Positions 10,149 through 19,725 of a stretch of DNA of 64,000 bases are shown piece after piece. Made by a program: the position numbers and the translations under genes. The stretch is from an uncultured Ruminococcus sp. Its GTDB lineage: Bacteria; Bacillota; Clostridia; Oscillospirales; Acutalibacteraceae. Below the pieces are notes generated by a model. It did no database searches. It saw only the letters and a program-made list of their open reading frames with translations, and was not told the origin of the DNA. Where the stretch lies: NCBI GenBank assembly GCA_905233145.1, contig CAJODI010000001.1:1-64000 (forward strand), in the 5' to 3' direction. Within the stretch, counting starts at the first letter, position 1, and each line of letters begins with the position of its first letter.

Positions 10149-10313
10149 TATAGGCAATACCGCATAATTCTGGTGCGCGGATTGCGTAGTCAGATTTTTC
10201 GTCAGAATGTTCAAATAATCAGTGTGCATACTGACGTATGGATACTGATGGGCAGTCTGACGGAATAATATGCAAGCAAGGCGTGCGCCATGAATTGTGC
10301 GGTGTTGCCTATA
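10149..10313. repeat. MITE-like interspersed repeat, family A (full-length)
   Basis: TATAGGCAATACCGCATAATTC...GAATTGTGCGGTGTTGCCTATA with imperfect terminal inverted repeats; near-identical to reverse complement of 41240-41404. Confidence 0.9.
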
Positions 10314-10359
10314 TTTTGTATAGCTTTGTAATGCTGTATCAGTTTAAGGAGACTTTTCG

Positions 10360-11196
10360 ATGGGTAATAAGAGTGAAAAAAAGGAAAAAATCAAAAGATC
10401 TGTCGGTTGGGGAATCAGTGCGTATGAGATTATTATGAAGAATAAAATCGTAATAGCCTGTTGCTTATTGGTTCAGGGATTTTTTTATGCTTTCAGACCG
10501 GGCGGATCTTTGCTTTGGGACGCAAAGATTTTTTCTATCCTCACGGCAGCTTATGCACTATCCAGTGCAATTGTCATTATTTCAAACAAAAATGAAAAAG
10601 CTTTGGCAGGGAAAAACATCGCCTCCGACGCATACAAAGGCTTCTGGAACGATAAACAGAAGCAAATGACAGGTCCGTCAGAGCAGCTTGTTTCGGAAAA
10701 CGAGCTTTTAAAACTCCGTTCCGAAAACGCCGAAGCACGTGCAAAGTTAGTTCAGGATAGGGTAGAAAAAGGGCGTGAAAGCATTCTTCTGAGAAACAAG
10801 TGGATTTTAGCAACAATTTATTTTGCAATGTTTGTCGCCTGTATTCCGTTGTTCATTTTCTCAGAATTTACCGCGCACATTATGCATGTTCTTTTGGGGG
10901 TTATCATTATAATTGAAAGCTGCGTCACCCTCTTGACCTTGCTTAAAACCAGAAAAACGGTTAAGCAAAAGGATAAAGCCATAACTCTGATAATATCTGT
11001 ACTTTCGCTGGTGCTCGGCATTTTACTTATTGCACTTCCGTCTAACACTGCGGAGTTTGTCATTCGCCTGGTTGGAATCGGTCTTATCATCAAAGCGTTG
11101 GCAGAGCTCTTTGTTTTATTCCGAAACCGCAGCCTGATATTGAGCGGCAAGGAAACAATTGCGGAAATTAAAAATATTCCTCAAAAATCCGATTAA
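10360..11196 (+). CDS. DUF308/HdeD-like membrane protein
   Basis: 278 aa with repeated TM pairs and GxxLIAxP-type motifs (LSLVLGILLIALPSNTAEFVIRLVGIGLIIKALAEL). Confidence 0.65.
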   Translation: MGNKSEKKEKIKRSVGWGISAYEIIMKNKIVIACCLLVQGFFYAFRPGGSLLWDAKIFSILTAAYALSSAIVIISNKNEKALAGKNIASDAYKGFWNDKQKQMTGPSEQLVSENELLKLRSENAEARAKLVQDRVEKGRESILLRNKWILATIYFAMFVACIPLFIFSEFTAHIMHVLLGVIIIIESCVTLLTLLKTRKTVKQKDKAITLIISVLSLVLGILLIALPSNTAEFVIRLVGIGLIIKALAELFVLFRNRSLILSGKETIAEIKNIPQKSD

Positions 11197-11448
11197 TGTC
11201 AGTTTTATAAAGCAAAGGCCTTTGAAAAAACGGATAATTTGTGCCGAAACCCATTTTGTTCGCAGATTTGACAAAACATCAGTCTTGAAATTATTACATT
11301 TTTGAAATATTTTTAAGCAGAAACCCTTGTTTTTCCATTCAAAATTATGTATAATAAAATACGTATGCAAATGAAAGTAAGAGACTTATTCAAATAATGT
11401 TGTTATAATATATTTGGGCGGCTTTTGGCTTGCCTTGGAGGATTCAAA

Positions 11449-13308
11449 ATGGGTTTAAAAATATTTAAAAAAATCACTACAGCTATGATGTGCCTTGCTT
11501 TGGCGGCAGTTTGTGCTTTTTCCGTCGGCGCAGTGGCTATCACCTACACTATTCCCGAAATTGATGATATGACAATCACCATGCCGGATGGTATAACAGC
11601 TGTTACACGTGACAGCTCGGAAACCGATAAATATTTTTCTTTGTTCGGAATTGACTATAAACAAACAATGGAGAATTTTGAGAAGGGCAATATTTACCTT
11701 CAGGGCATGGACGAAAACTCTGATGTTACAATTTCAGTCACAATGACCCAAACTGATGAGAGCAAGGGAATCAGCAACTATAATCTTCTAAGCAAAGAAA
11801 AGCTCGGCGAGGTTCAGGCGAATTTTCTAAGCCAGGATGAATATACAAAATGCACTGTTGAGGACGGAGATAAAATCGTATGGCTTTACTTTGATATCAA
11901 CGTAAACGAAAGCGGAAAGACCATCAAGGCGTATCAGGCGAATACCGTTTACGACGGCAAAAGCGTTAATATTACATTGCAGCGCAACGGCGGAGACGTT
12001 ACCCAAGCGGATTACAACACCTTTTCGCTGATTGTCAGCGCGACTGATTTTAAGCAGTTTGGTTCCTTCAACAGCCTTTTGCCATACATATTGATAGGCT
12101 GCGCGGTTATTGCCGTTCTGGTGATCATCTTCATTATAGCTGTGGCAAGACATGCTTCTCACAAAAGAAAGAAAAACAAAAACGACAAGCTTATCGAAGA
12201 GCTTGCGGACAAATATACAACCCGCAGAGGCAATATCCGCTCATATTCGGACGAATCGAATTTTGACGAATACACTGATATAAGCTCTTCTGCCGAAAAG
12301 CCGCAGCCTGTACAGGAAGCTGAAGCGCAAACTGAACAAACAGAGGATTACAGCAAAAAATATGACTTTGAAAACTATCGTTCCGACGTCAAAAGATATT
12401 CGGACGAAGAAATAGACGAGCTTTTGGGAATTGAACCCGAAAAGCAAGATGACGCTTCCGAAAAAACCGAAGAACCCAAAAAAGAAGAACCGTTTGTTAC
12501 AGCCGCTGAGCTGAGCAAGGATGACCAGATTTCTGAGTTCTTTGAATCTGTTGAACAGGAAAAGCGCGAGGCTGACGCTGAGGAAAGTGCGCAGAGCAAA
12601 GAAAAAACGCTTGAGGACGCTGCAACAAGAAAATTTGAAAAGATCAGCGAAAACGGCAAACAGGATGACGAAGTTCAGATTTACAGCAGATCCTCGGACG
12701 CCAAGGCTGCGCAAGCGGCAGAAGCCAATGAGCCTGAAGTTGAAGAATCGGACGAATATGATGATTTTAACAACGACGAGGTGCTTGTAAGAGATGAAGC
12801 AAAGCACAAGTTCTCAGACGGCTACGACTTTTTTGAAGAAGCTCCCAAAAAGACAATGGGCGTTATCAGCAGCGAGGATATCCGAGACGCAGAAGACTTC
12901 GATGTTATTAACGAGGTAGAGAAAAAAGCCAGCGAGGTTGAAAAATCAGGTCCCGGCACAGGTGAAACTGTTGCCGGAGCAATGAAAAAATTCGGCGCAG
13001 CAGTGAAATCCTTCGGTGTTCATTGCGGATACTTTGTCACAAACCTTTCAAGAAGCATAAAACGCAAAAGAGCAGCTAAAAAGCGCAGAAAGGCTGAGGA
13101 GGAACGCCGCGCACGCGCACGCGCGAGAGCGGCTCGCCAACGTCAGCAAGAACAGAATATGCAGGACGGAAAGCTGGTTCAGGTTCATAGCCGAGGCTCC
13201 AGACCGACTCAGCAAAGGCGACCCTCGCAGCAGAGGAGCTCTTCGAAGCGCAGACGACCTGCTCAGCAAAGGAGACCTCAGCAAAGACGACCCAACAACA
13301 GGGGGTAA
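11449..13308 (+). CDS. Secreted/membrane protein with one internal TM, acidic disordered region and strongly basic QRR-rich tail
   Basis: Signal peptide, TM LLPYILIGCAVIAVLVIIFIIAV, C-term QQRRPSQQRSSSKRRRPAQQRRPQQRRPNNRG; ATG at 11449 with TTGGAGG ribosome-binding site preferred to 11425. Confidence 0.8.
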   Translation: MGLKIFKKITTAMMCLALAAVCAFSVGAVAITYTIPEIDDMTITMPDGITAVTRDSSETDKYFSLFGIDYKQTMENFEKGNIYLQGMDENSDVTISVTMTQTDESKGISNYNLLSKEKLGEVQANFLSQDEYTKCTVEDGDKIVWLYFDINVNESGKTIKAYQANTVYDGKSVNITLQRNGGDVTQADYNTFSLIVSATDFKQFGSFNSLLPYILIGCAVIAVLVIIFIIAVARHASHKRKKNKNDKLIEELADKYTTRRGNIRSYSDESNFDEYTDISSSAEKPQPVQEAEAQTEQTEDYSKKYDFENYRSDVKRYSDEEIDELLGIEPEKQDDASEKTEEPKKEEPFVTAAELSKDDQISEFFESVEQEKREADAEESAQSKEKTLEDAATRKFEKISENGKQDDEVQIYSRSSDAKAAQAAEANEPEVEESDEYDDFNNDEVLVRDEAKHKFSDGYDFFEEAPKKTMGVISSEDIRDAEDFDVINEVEKKASEVEKSGPGTGETVAGAMKKFGAAVKSFGVHCGYFVTNLSRSIKRKRAAKKRRKAEEERRARARARAARQRQQEQNMQDGKLVQVHSRGSRPTQQRRPSQQRSSSKRRRPAQQRRPQQRRPNNRG

Positions 13309-13318
13309 GATGATATAA

Positions 13319-14596
13319 ATGGAAATACTTATAAAAAATGCCAGAGTAATATCGCCGGCAGACGGACTGAACTCACAGCTTGATATTCTTGTTCGCGACG
13401 GCAAAATTGCCGGAATCGGCGAAAACCTGAGCACTGACGGTGAGATAATCAATGCCGAAGGGCTATACGCGGTTCCGGGCTTTGTTGACATGCACGTTCA
13501 CCTTCGCGACCCGGGACAAACCCACAAGGAGGATATCCTCAGCGGCTGCAACGCCGCCGCCGCAGGAGGAGTTACAAGCCTTCTTGCCATGCCCAACACA
13601 AATCCCACAACCGACTGCGCGAAGGTCGTTGAATATATTCTTGACAAGGCTAAGAATGCCTCTGCCAGAGTTTATGTCGCGGCAAGCATAACAAAGGGGC
13701 TGAAAAGCCTTGAACCGACCGACCTTAATGAATTAAAAAAAGCCGGAGCAATCGCCTTGAGCGATGACGGCAGACCGGTTGAAAATACAAAATTTTTGAG
13801 CGAAGCGATGAAAAACGCGCCAAAGCTGGGCATGAGCGTGGTTGCCCACTGCGAGGATCTTTACCTTGCGGACGGCGGAAAAATAAACGAGGGTGAAATC
13901 TCAAAGCAGCTTGGTATCAAGGGAATCCCGGCTGCTGCGGAGGATTGCGGAACAGCGCGTGAAATCGCTCTTGCCGCTGCCCTTGACGTTCCCGTGCACA
14001 TCTGCCATGTCAGCACACGGACAAGCGTTGCGCTTATACGAGACGCCAAACGCCGCGGAGTCAGGGTCACGGCTGAGACAGCACCGCATTACATTTCTTT
14101 GACCGAAAAAGAGCTCTTGAAGCGCGACGCTGACTACAGAATGAATCCGCCGCTGAGAACCGCGGAGGACGTAAACGAGATCATAAACGGACTTGTTGAC
14201 GGCACGCTTGACGCCATCGCTACCGACCACGCTCCGCACGCACCAAATGAAAAATCTGACTTTGAGGCTGCGCCAAACGGTTCTGTCGGAATGGAAACCT
14301 CATTCGCGGCAGCAAACACGTTTTTGGTAAAGGCAGGAATTATGCCGCTTGAAAAGCTTGTTGAAAAAATGAGCGTGAACCCGGCAAGGATTCTGGGGAT
14401 AGACGCAGGAACGCTTCGTGTGGGAGCAAATGCCGATATTGCGCTGCTTGATCCCGACGAGCAATGGACAGTTGACCCGGAAAAGCTACACGGCAAGAGC
14501 AAAAACACACCGTTTAAGGGTATGAAATTAACCGGCAGAGTCAAGATGACGCTGCTAGGAGGAAAGGTCGTTTTTCGACTGAAAACTGAAAACTGA
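13319..14596 (+). CDS. pyrC: Dihydroorotase
   Basis: GFVDMHVHLRDPG, TDHAPHAPNEK motifs, 425 aa. Confidence 0.97.
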   Translation: MEILIKNARVISPADGLNSQLDILVRDGKIAGIGENLSTDGEIINAEGLYAVPGFVDMHVHLRDPGQTHKEDILSGCNAAAAGGVTSLLAMPNTNPTTDCAKVVEYILDKAKNASARVYVAASITKGLKSLEPTDLNELKKAGAIALSDDGRPVENTKFLSEAMKNAPKLGMSVVAHCEDLYLADGGKINEGEISKQLGIKGIPAAAEDCGTAREIALAAALDVPVHICHVSTRTSVALIRDAKRRGVRVTAETAPHYISLTEKELLKRDADYRMNPPLRTAEDVNEIINGLVDGTLDAIATDHAPHAPNEKSDFEAAPNGSVGMETSFAAANTFLVKAGIMPLEKLVEKMSVNPARILGIDAGTLRVGANADIALLDPDEQWTVDPEKLHGKSKNTPFKGMKLTGRVKMTLLGGKVVFRLKTEN

Positions 14597-14604
14597 AAAA
14601 CTGT

Positions 14605-14676
14605 CAAAAGAAAACATTTTCGGGCAACCGAGGTTTTGAATACGCGCCGACCTATCAGCTCGGCGCAAAAAGCGTA
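14605..14676 (+). repeat. Family C interspersed repeat, single unit
   Basis: AAAACATTTTCGGGCAACCGAGGTTTTGAATACGCGCCGACCTATCAGCTCGGCGCAAAAA. Confidence 0.6.
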
Positions 14677-14693
14677 AAAGGAGTGGGTTTATT

Positions 14694-15674
14694 ATGGCAC
14701 AAAAGGGCGATCTCTTATCCGTCAGACACGACATACGAGTTGTTGACGCAACCATTCGCGACGGCGGATTATGCAACGATTTCAGATTTGACGACAAGTT
14801 TGTAAGCGACCTCTATAAAGCAAACAACAAGGCCGGAGTTGACTACATGGAGTTCGGCTACAAGGCATCGCGCGACTTTTTCAGCGAAGATAAATTCGGC
14901 AAGTGGAAGTTCTGCAAGGACGAGGATATCCGTTCGATCGTGGGCGACGCTCCCTCAAAAACCAAAATAGCGGTTATGGCGGACGTTGGCAGAACCGATT
15001 TTGAAAACGATATTATTCCAAAGAACGAAAGTCCGATCGACCTTGTGAGGATCGCGACCTATATCAATACTATACCTGCGGCGGTCGAGATGATCGAATA
15101 CTGCGCAAAGCAGGGCTATGAGACGACGATCAATATTATGGCGGTTTCAAAGGCAAGAACCGAAGATATCAAGGCGGCTCTCAATATTTTGGGACAAACC
15201 CCGGTTTCGGCGTTCTATATTGTTGACAGCTACGGCTCGATCTATCCGGAGGAAGCAAGACGGCTTGCCGACATGTACGGCGAGATCGCAGATAAATACA
15301 ACAAGCTTGTGGGTATCCACGCCCACAACAACCAGCAGCTTGCCTTTGCGAATACAATCGAAGCAATGACCTACGGCGCGAGCTACCTTGACGCGACTGT
15401 TGACGGAATGGGCAGAGGCGCGGGCAACTGCTCGCTGGAGCTTTTGCTCGGCTTCCTCAAAAACCCGAAATACAAGGTTTATCCAATTCTCAAAATCATC
15501 GAGGAGCACACCTCAAAGCTAAAGGCTCAGGGCGTAAAGTGGGGCTACGACATCCCCTACATGCTCACCGGACAGTTTAACACTCACCCAAGACCGGCGA
15601 TCCAGTTTGTAAAGGAAGATCGCGGAGATTATTTTAATTTTGCCAACGAGCTGTATGATATCATCAACAGCTGA
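14694..15674 (+). CDS. DRE-TIM metallolyase / aldolase catalytic domain protein (HMGL-like, DmpG-like)
   Basis: VVDATIRDGG N-terminal motif, GIHAHNNQQLAFANTIEAMTYGASYLDATVDGMGRGAGN. Confidence 0.85.
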   Translation: MAQKGDLLSVRHDIRVVDATIRDGGLCNDFRFDDKFVSDLYKANNKAGVDYMEFGYKASRDFFSEDKFGKWKFCKDEDIRSIVGDAPSKTKIAVMADVGRTDFENDIIPKNESPIDLVRIATYINTIPAAVEMIEYCAKQGYETTINIMAVSKARTEDIKAALNILGQTPVSAFYIVDSYGSIYPEEARRLADMYGEIADKYNKLVGIHAHNNQQLAFANTIEAMTYGASYLDATVDGMGRGAGNCSLELLLGFLKNPKYKVYPILKIIEEHTSKLKAQGVKWGYDIPYMLTGQFNTHPRPAIQFVKEDRGDYFNFANELYDIINS

Positions 15675-15694
15675 CGTTGGCTGCGGAGGACACT

Positions 15695-16630
15695 ATGGGA
15701 TTTGACAGACTTATTGAAAATATCATTAAAAAGCAAAATCCGACGGTTGCCGGACTTGACCCCAAGCTTGACTATGTTCCGGCTTCAATCAAGGAAAGCT
15801 GCTTCAAAACCTACGGCGCAACGCTTGAGGGCGCGGCAGCGGCTTTGCTTGAGTTCAACAAAGCGATCATCGACAAGATTTACGATATCGTTCCGGCAAT
15901 CAAGCCGCAAGCGGCTTACTACGAAATGTACGGCTGGCAGGGCGTTCGAGCGCTGAGCGAGACCATCGCCTACGCCAAGTCAAAGGGAATGTTCGTGATC
16001 ACCGACGGCAAGCGCAACGACATCGGCACAACCATGGAGGCATATGCAGCCGCTCATCTGGGAGCGACCGAGGTTGAGGGCGCAGAGCTTGAAGCGTTCG
16101 GAGCCGACGCGCTGACCGTGAACGGATACTTGGGCTCGGACGGGATCGATCCGCTTTTAAAGATTTGCTCCGAGCGCGACAAGGGCATTTTTGTGCTTGT
16201 TAAGACCTCTAATCCAAGCTCAGGCGAGCTTCAGGACAAAAAGCTTGAAACAGGCGAAAGCGTTTATGAGAGCATGGGCATGATGTGCGAGAGCTGGGGC
16301 AGCGAGCTTGTCGGCAAATACGGCTATTCGGCTGTTGGCGCGGTTGTGGGAGCGACCTATCCCGAGCAACTTGCAGAAATGAGAGCCAAGGCTGCGCACA
16401 CTTTCTTCCTTGTTCCCGGCTACGGAGCGCAGGGCGGCGGAGCACAGGACGCAAAGAACGCCTTTGACCAAAACGGACTGGGTGCGATAATCAATTCCAG
16501 CCGCGGGATCATGTGCGCATGGAAAAAGCAGGGACTGACAGAAGAGGATTTTGCAGAAGCGGCAAGAGCAGAGGCTTTGCGCATGAAGGAGGATATCCTT
16601 TCGGCAATCGGCGAAATCAAAGCTGTTTGA
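15695..16630 (+). CDS. pyrF: Orotidine 5'-phosphate decarboxylase
   Basis: VAGLDPKLDYVP, FVITDGKRNDIGTT active-site motif; ATG at 15695 with GCGGAGGA ribosome-binding site. Confidence 0.96.
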   Translation: MGFDRLIENIIKKQNPTVAGLDPKLDYVPASIKESCFKTYGATLEGAAAALLEFNKAIIDKIYDIVPAIKPQAAYYEMYGWQGVRALSETIAYAKSKGMFVITDGKRNDIGTTMEAYAAAHLGATEVEGAELEAFGADALTVNGYLGSDGIDPLLKICSERDKGIFVLVKTSNPSSGELQDKKLETGESVYESMGMMCESWGSELVGKYGYSAVGAVVGATYPEQLAEMRAKAAHTFFLVPGYGAQGGGAQDAKNAFDQNGLGAIINSSRGIMCAWKKQGLTEEDFAEAARAEALRMKEDILSAIGEIKAV

Positions 16631-16753
16631 TCCGTATATAAAATAATTCGTTAAATTTTTAACTAAATCATTGACTTTATACTCGCATAAGCGTATAATT
16701 TAATGTATTGTGAAGGCGCAATGCGCCTTAATAACTAAAGGGAGTTTTTGATA

Positions 16754-17839
16754 ATGGCAAGAGTTTACAATTTTTCGGCAGGCCCGTCAATGTTACCTGA
16801 GTCTGTCCTCAAAAAAGCAGCCGCTGAGATGCTCGATTACGAGGGCAGCGGTCAGAGCGTAATGGAAATGTCTCACCGCAGCAAGACCTATGATAAGATC
16901 ATCAAGGACGCTGAGGCTCTTCTCAGAGAGGTTATGAACATTCCCGACAACTACAAGGTACTTTTCCTTCAGGGCGGCGGTTCAACCCAGTTTGCTATGG
17001 TTGCGCTCAACCTTATGAACAAAAATAACAAGGCTGACTATATTGTTACAGGTCAGTGGGCAAAGAAGGCACTTGCTGAGGCTCAGCGTTACGGCGATGC
17101 TGTTGCTGTTGCTTCTTCGGCAGACAAAACCTTCTCATATATTCCAAAGACAGACAGATCAATGTTCCGCGAGGACGCTGATTATGTTTATATCTGCCTT
17201 AACAACACAATTTACGGAACAGTTTATCATGAGCTTCCCGATACAGGCGATATTCCGTTGGTTGCAGACATTTCTTCCTGCATCGTTTCTGAGCCGCTCG
17301 ACGTTTCAAAGTTCGGTCTGCTCTTTGCCGGAGCGCAGAAGAACATGTCAGGCGCAGGCGTTACAATTGTAATTGTAAGAGAAGATCTTATTGGCAACGC
17401 AATGGATATCACTCCAACAATGCTCAACTACAAAACTCACGCAGACGCTGATTCACTTTATAATACACCTCCCTGCTACGCTATTTATGTTGCAAAGCTT
17501 GTTCTTGAGTGGATCAAAAACGATGTCGGCGGTCTCGACAAGATGAAGGAGCTCAACGAAAAGAAAGCAAAGCTTCTTTATGACTTCCTCGACAGCTCTG
17601 AGATGTTCAAGGGCACTGTTGTACCGGAGGATCGTTCGCTCATGAATGTTCCGTTTGTTACCGGCGACGCAGACCTTGACGCTAAATTTGTTAAAGAATC
17701 AACCGAAGCTGGTCTTGTAAACCTTAAGGGTCACCGCAGCGTTGGCGGAATGAGAGCTTCTATCTACAACGCTATGCCTTATGAAGGTGTTGTAAAGCTT
17801 GTTGACTTTATGAAGAAGTTCGAGGCTGAAAACAAGTAA
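16754..17839 (+). CDS. serC: Phosphoserine aminotransferase
   Basis: YNFSAGPSMLPESVLKKA N-terminus, FAGAQKNMSGAGVTIVIVRED. Confidence 0.97.
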   Translation: MARVYNFSAGPSMLPESVLKKAAAEMLDYEGSGQSVMEMSHRSKTYDKIIKDAEALLREVMNIPDNYKVLFLQGGGSTQFAMVALNLMNKNNKADYIVTGQWAKKALAEAQRYGDAVAVASSADKTFSYIPKTDRSMFREDADYVYICLNNTIYGTVYHELPDTGDIPLVADISSCIVSEPLDVSKFGLLFAGAQKNMSGAGVTIVIVREDLIGNAMDITPTMLNYKTHADADSLYNTPPCYAIYVAKLVLEWIKNDVGGLDKMKELNEKKAKLLYDFLDSSEMFKGTVVPEDRSLMNVPFVTGDADLDAKFVKESTEAGLVNLKGHRSVGGMRASIYNAMPYEGVVKLVDFMKKFEAENK

Positions 17840-17918
17840 TCCGAAATCTCACAATAAAGTTTTAATAAAAATACCGGGTGGATTCCGTATCCGCCCGATA
17901 TTTAAAAGGGTGATAATT

Positions 17919-19067
17919 ATGTATAATGTATTAACTTTAAATAAAATCGCAGCTGTCGGCACTAGCTGCCTTGGCGATAACTACGCTGTCAGCGATGACG
18001 TTCAGAATCCCGACGCTATTCTTGTAAGAAGCGCGGCTATGCACGATATGGAGTTTGGCTCAGACCTTCTTGCGATCGCAAGAGCAGGCGCAGGCACAAA
18101 CAATATTCCCAAGGACAAGTGCACCGAACAGGGAATCGTTGTTTTCAATACTCCGGGAGCTAACGCAAATGCTGTTAAGGAGCTTGTTGTTGCCGGACTT
18201 TTGCTTTCTTCACGTAAGATCGTTGAGGGTATTGAATGGGCAAAGACCCTCAAGGGCAACGGCGACGCTGTAGGCAAAATGGTAGAAAAGGGCAAAAGCC
18301 AGTTTGTTGGACCTGAGCTTACAGGCAAAACCCTCGGTGTAATCGGTCTCGGCGCAATCGGTATTTTGGTTGCAAACGCAGCCGTGGCTTTGGGCATGAA
18401 GGTTATCGGCTACGATCCGTTCATGTCTGTTCCAAACGCACTCAGACTTAATCCTCACATTGCTCTTATGAAGAACAACGAGGAAGTTATGACAAACTGC
18501 GATTACCTCACAATTCACGTTCCGCTCACTCCGGAAACTAAGGATATGGTTGACGCGGAAATGATTGAGAAAATGAAAGACGGCGTAAGAATCCTCAATT
18601 ACAGCCGTGACGGTCTTGTAAACACCGAAGCTGTTCTCGCAGCAATCAAGAGCGGCAGGGTTGCAAAATATGTAACCGACTTTGGTAATGACATGATCCT
18701 CGGCGAGGAAAATGTTATTGTTCTTCCGCACCTCGGAGCTTCTACTCCCGAATCAGAGGACAACTGCGCTGTTATGGCTTGCGAGCAGGTTAAGGAATAT
18801 ATTGAGAACGGAAATATTATCAACTCCGTAAATTATCCTGCAATTTCACTTGCAAGAACCGCAGGCGACAAGAGAATCTGTGTAATGCACAAAAATGTTC
18901 CCGAGCTTATCAAGAAAATTCTCGGTGAAATCAGCGGAAACGTTGAGAATATGCTCAGCAAGAGCCGCGGCGAGTACGCTTATACAATTATTGATGTTGC
19001 AGGCGCAATTGACGCGGACAAAATTGCAGCTGTCGAAGGCGTTGTACGCGTTCGCGTAATCGACTGA
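17919..19067 (+). CDS. serA: D-3-phosphoglycerate dehydrogenase
   Basis: Rossmann GKTLGVIGLGAIGILVANAA, DFGNDMILGEENVIVLPHLGASTPESEDNCA, C-terminal ACT-like domain. Confidence 0.95.
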   Translation: MYNVLTLNKIAAVGTSCLGDNYAVSDDVQNPDAILVRSAAMHDMEFGSDLLAIARAGAGTNNIPKDKCTEQGIVVFNTPGANANAVKELVVAGLLLSSRKIVEGIEWAKTLKGNGDAVGKMVEKGKSQFVGPELTGKTLGVIGLGAIGILVANAAVALGMKVIGYDPFMSVPNALRLNPHIALMKNNEEVMTNCDYLTIHVPLTPETKDMVDAEMIEKMKDGVRILNYSRDGLVNTEAVLAAIKSGRVAKYVTDFGNDMILGEENVIVLPHLGASTPESEDNCAVMACEQVKEYIENGNIINSVNYPAISLARTAGDKRICVMHKNVPELIKKILGEISGNVENMLSKSRGEYAYTIIDVAGAIDADKIAAVEGVVRVRVID

Positions 19068-19109
19068 TAAATATAATTGATTCGACTGCATCAGATTAGT
19101 AAACTAACA

Positions 19110-19142
19110 AAAGGCGGAGTTTTTCACAACTCCGCCTTTTTT
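19110..19142 (+). terminator. Intrinsic terminator after serA
   Basis: AAAGGCGGAGTT-TTTCAC-AACTCCGCCTTTTTT. Confidence 0.9.
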
Positions 19143-19166
19143 CAAAAAATAAAAAGGACTGATATT

Positions 19167-19610
19167 ATGACTAAAGGTGAAATCGCAAAAAGCAACTTTG
19201 AAAGCGGCTTAAACTGCGCGCAAGCGGTGCTTTTGGCATTTTGCGAGGATTATGGAATGGAAAAAGAAACCGCTCTTATGATATCCGCACCTTTCGGCGG
19301 CGGAATAGGCAGACTGCGTGAGATTTGCGGAACATTCAGCGGGATCAATATGGTGCTTGGACTTGCAAAGGGCAGCGGAAACAAAGCCGCGCTTTATAAG
19401 GACGTTCAAAACCTTGCGAAACGTTTTACAGAGGACAACGGCTCGATTATATGCCGTGAGCTTCTGGGGCTGAGCATTATGGGAAAGGACAACCCCATCC
19501 CATCGCCGCGCAACGAGCAGTATTACAAAAAACGCCCGTGCAGCGAGCTTTGCCGCTATGCCGCGGATTTGCTGGAGGAATACCTGTCGCAAAACGAAAA
19601 CAAGATATAG
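19167..19610 (+). CDS. C-GCAxxG-C-C family protein
   Basis: MTKGEIAKSNFESGLNCAQAVL...APFGGGIGRLREICGTFSG...CRELLG...CSELCRYAADLLEEYL. Confidence 0.85.
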   Translation: MTKGEIAKSNFESGLNCAQAVLLAFCEDYGMEKETALMISAPFGGGIGRLREICGTFSGINMVLGLAKGSGNKAALYKDVQNLAKRFTEDNGSIICRELLGLSIMGKDNPIPSPRNEQYYKKRPCSELCRYAADLLEEYLSQNENKI

Positions 19611-19661
19611 CAAGGAATTACAAAATAGGTCGCACACAGCGGCGCGACCCAACAATATAAA

Positions 19662-19724
19662 AGAGAACCTCTGAAAATCCATTGTTGCGTGTCGGCGCGA
19701 CAATGGGGTTTCAGAGGTTCCTTT
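19662..19724 (-). terminator. Long terminator-like hairpin downstream of lepA
   Basis: GAACCTCTGAAA..CCATTGTTG/CGACAATGG..TTTCAGAGGTTC. Confidence 0.7.
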
Positions 19725-19725
19725 A

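Noticed and set aside
12241-12807. 188-aa minus-strand Phe-rich ORF
   Set aside because: Antisense to the acidic, Glu/Lys-rich coding region at 11449-13308, which gives Phe/Leu-rich antisense frames artefactually.
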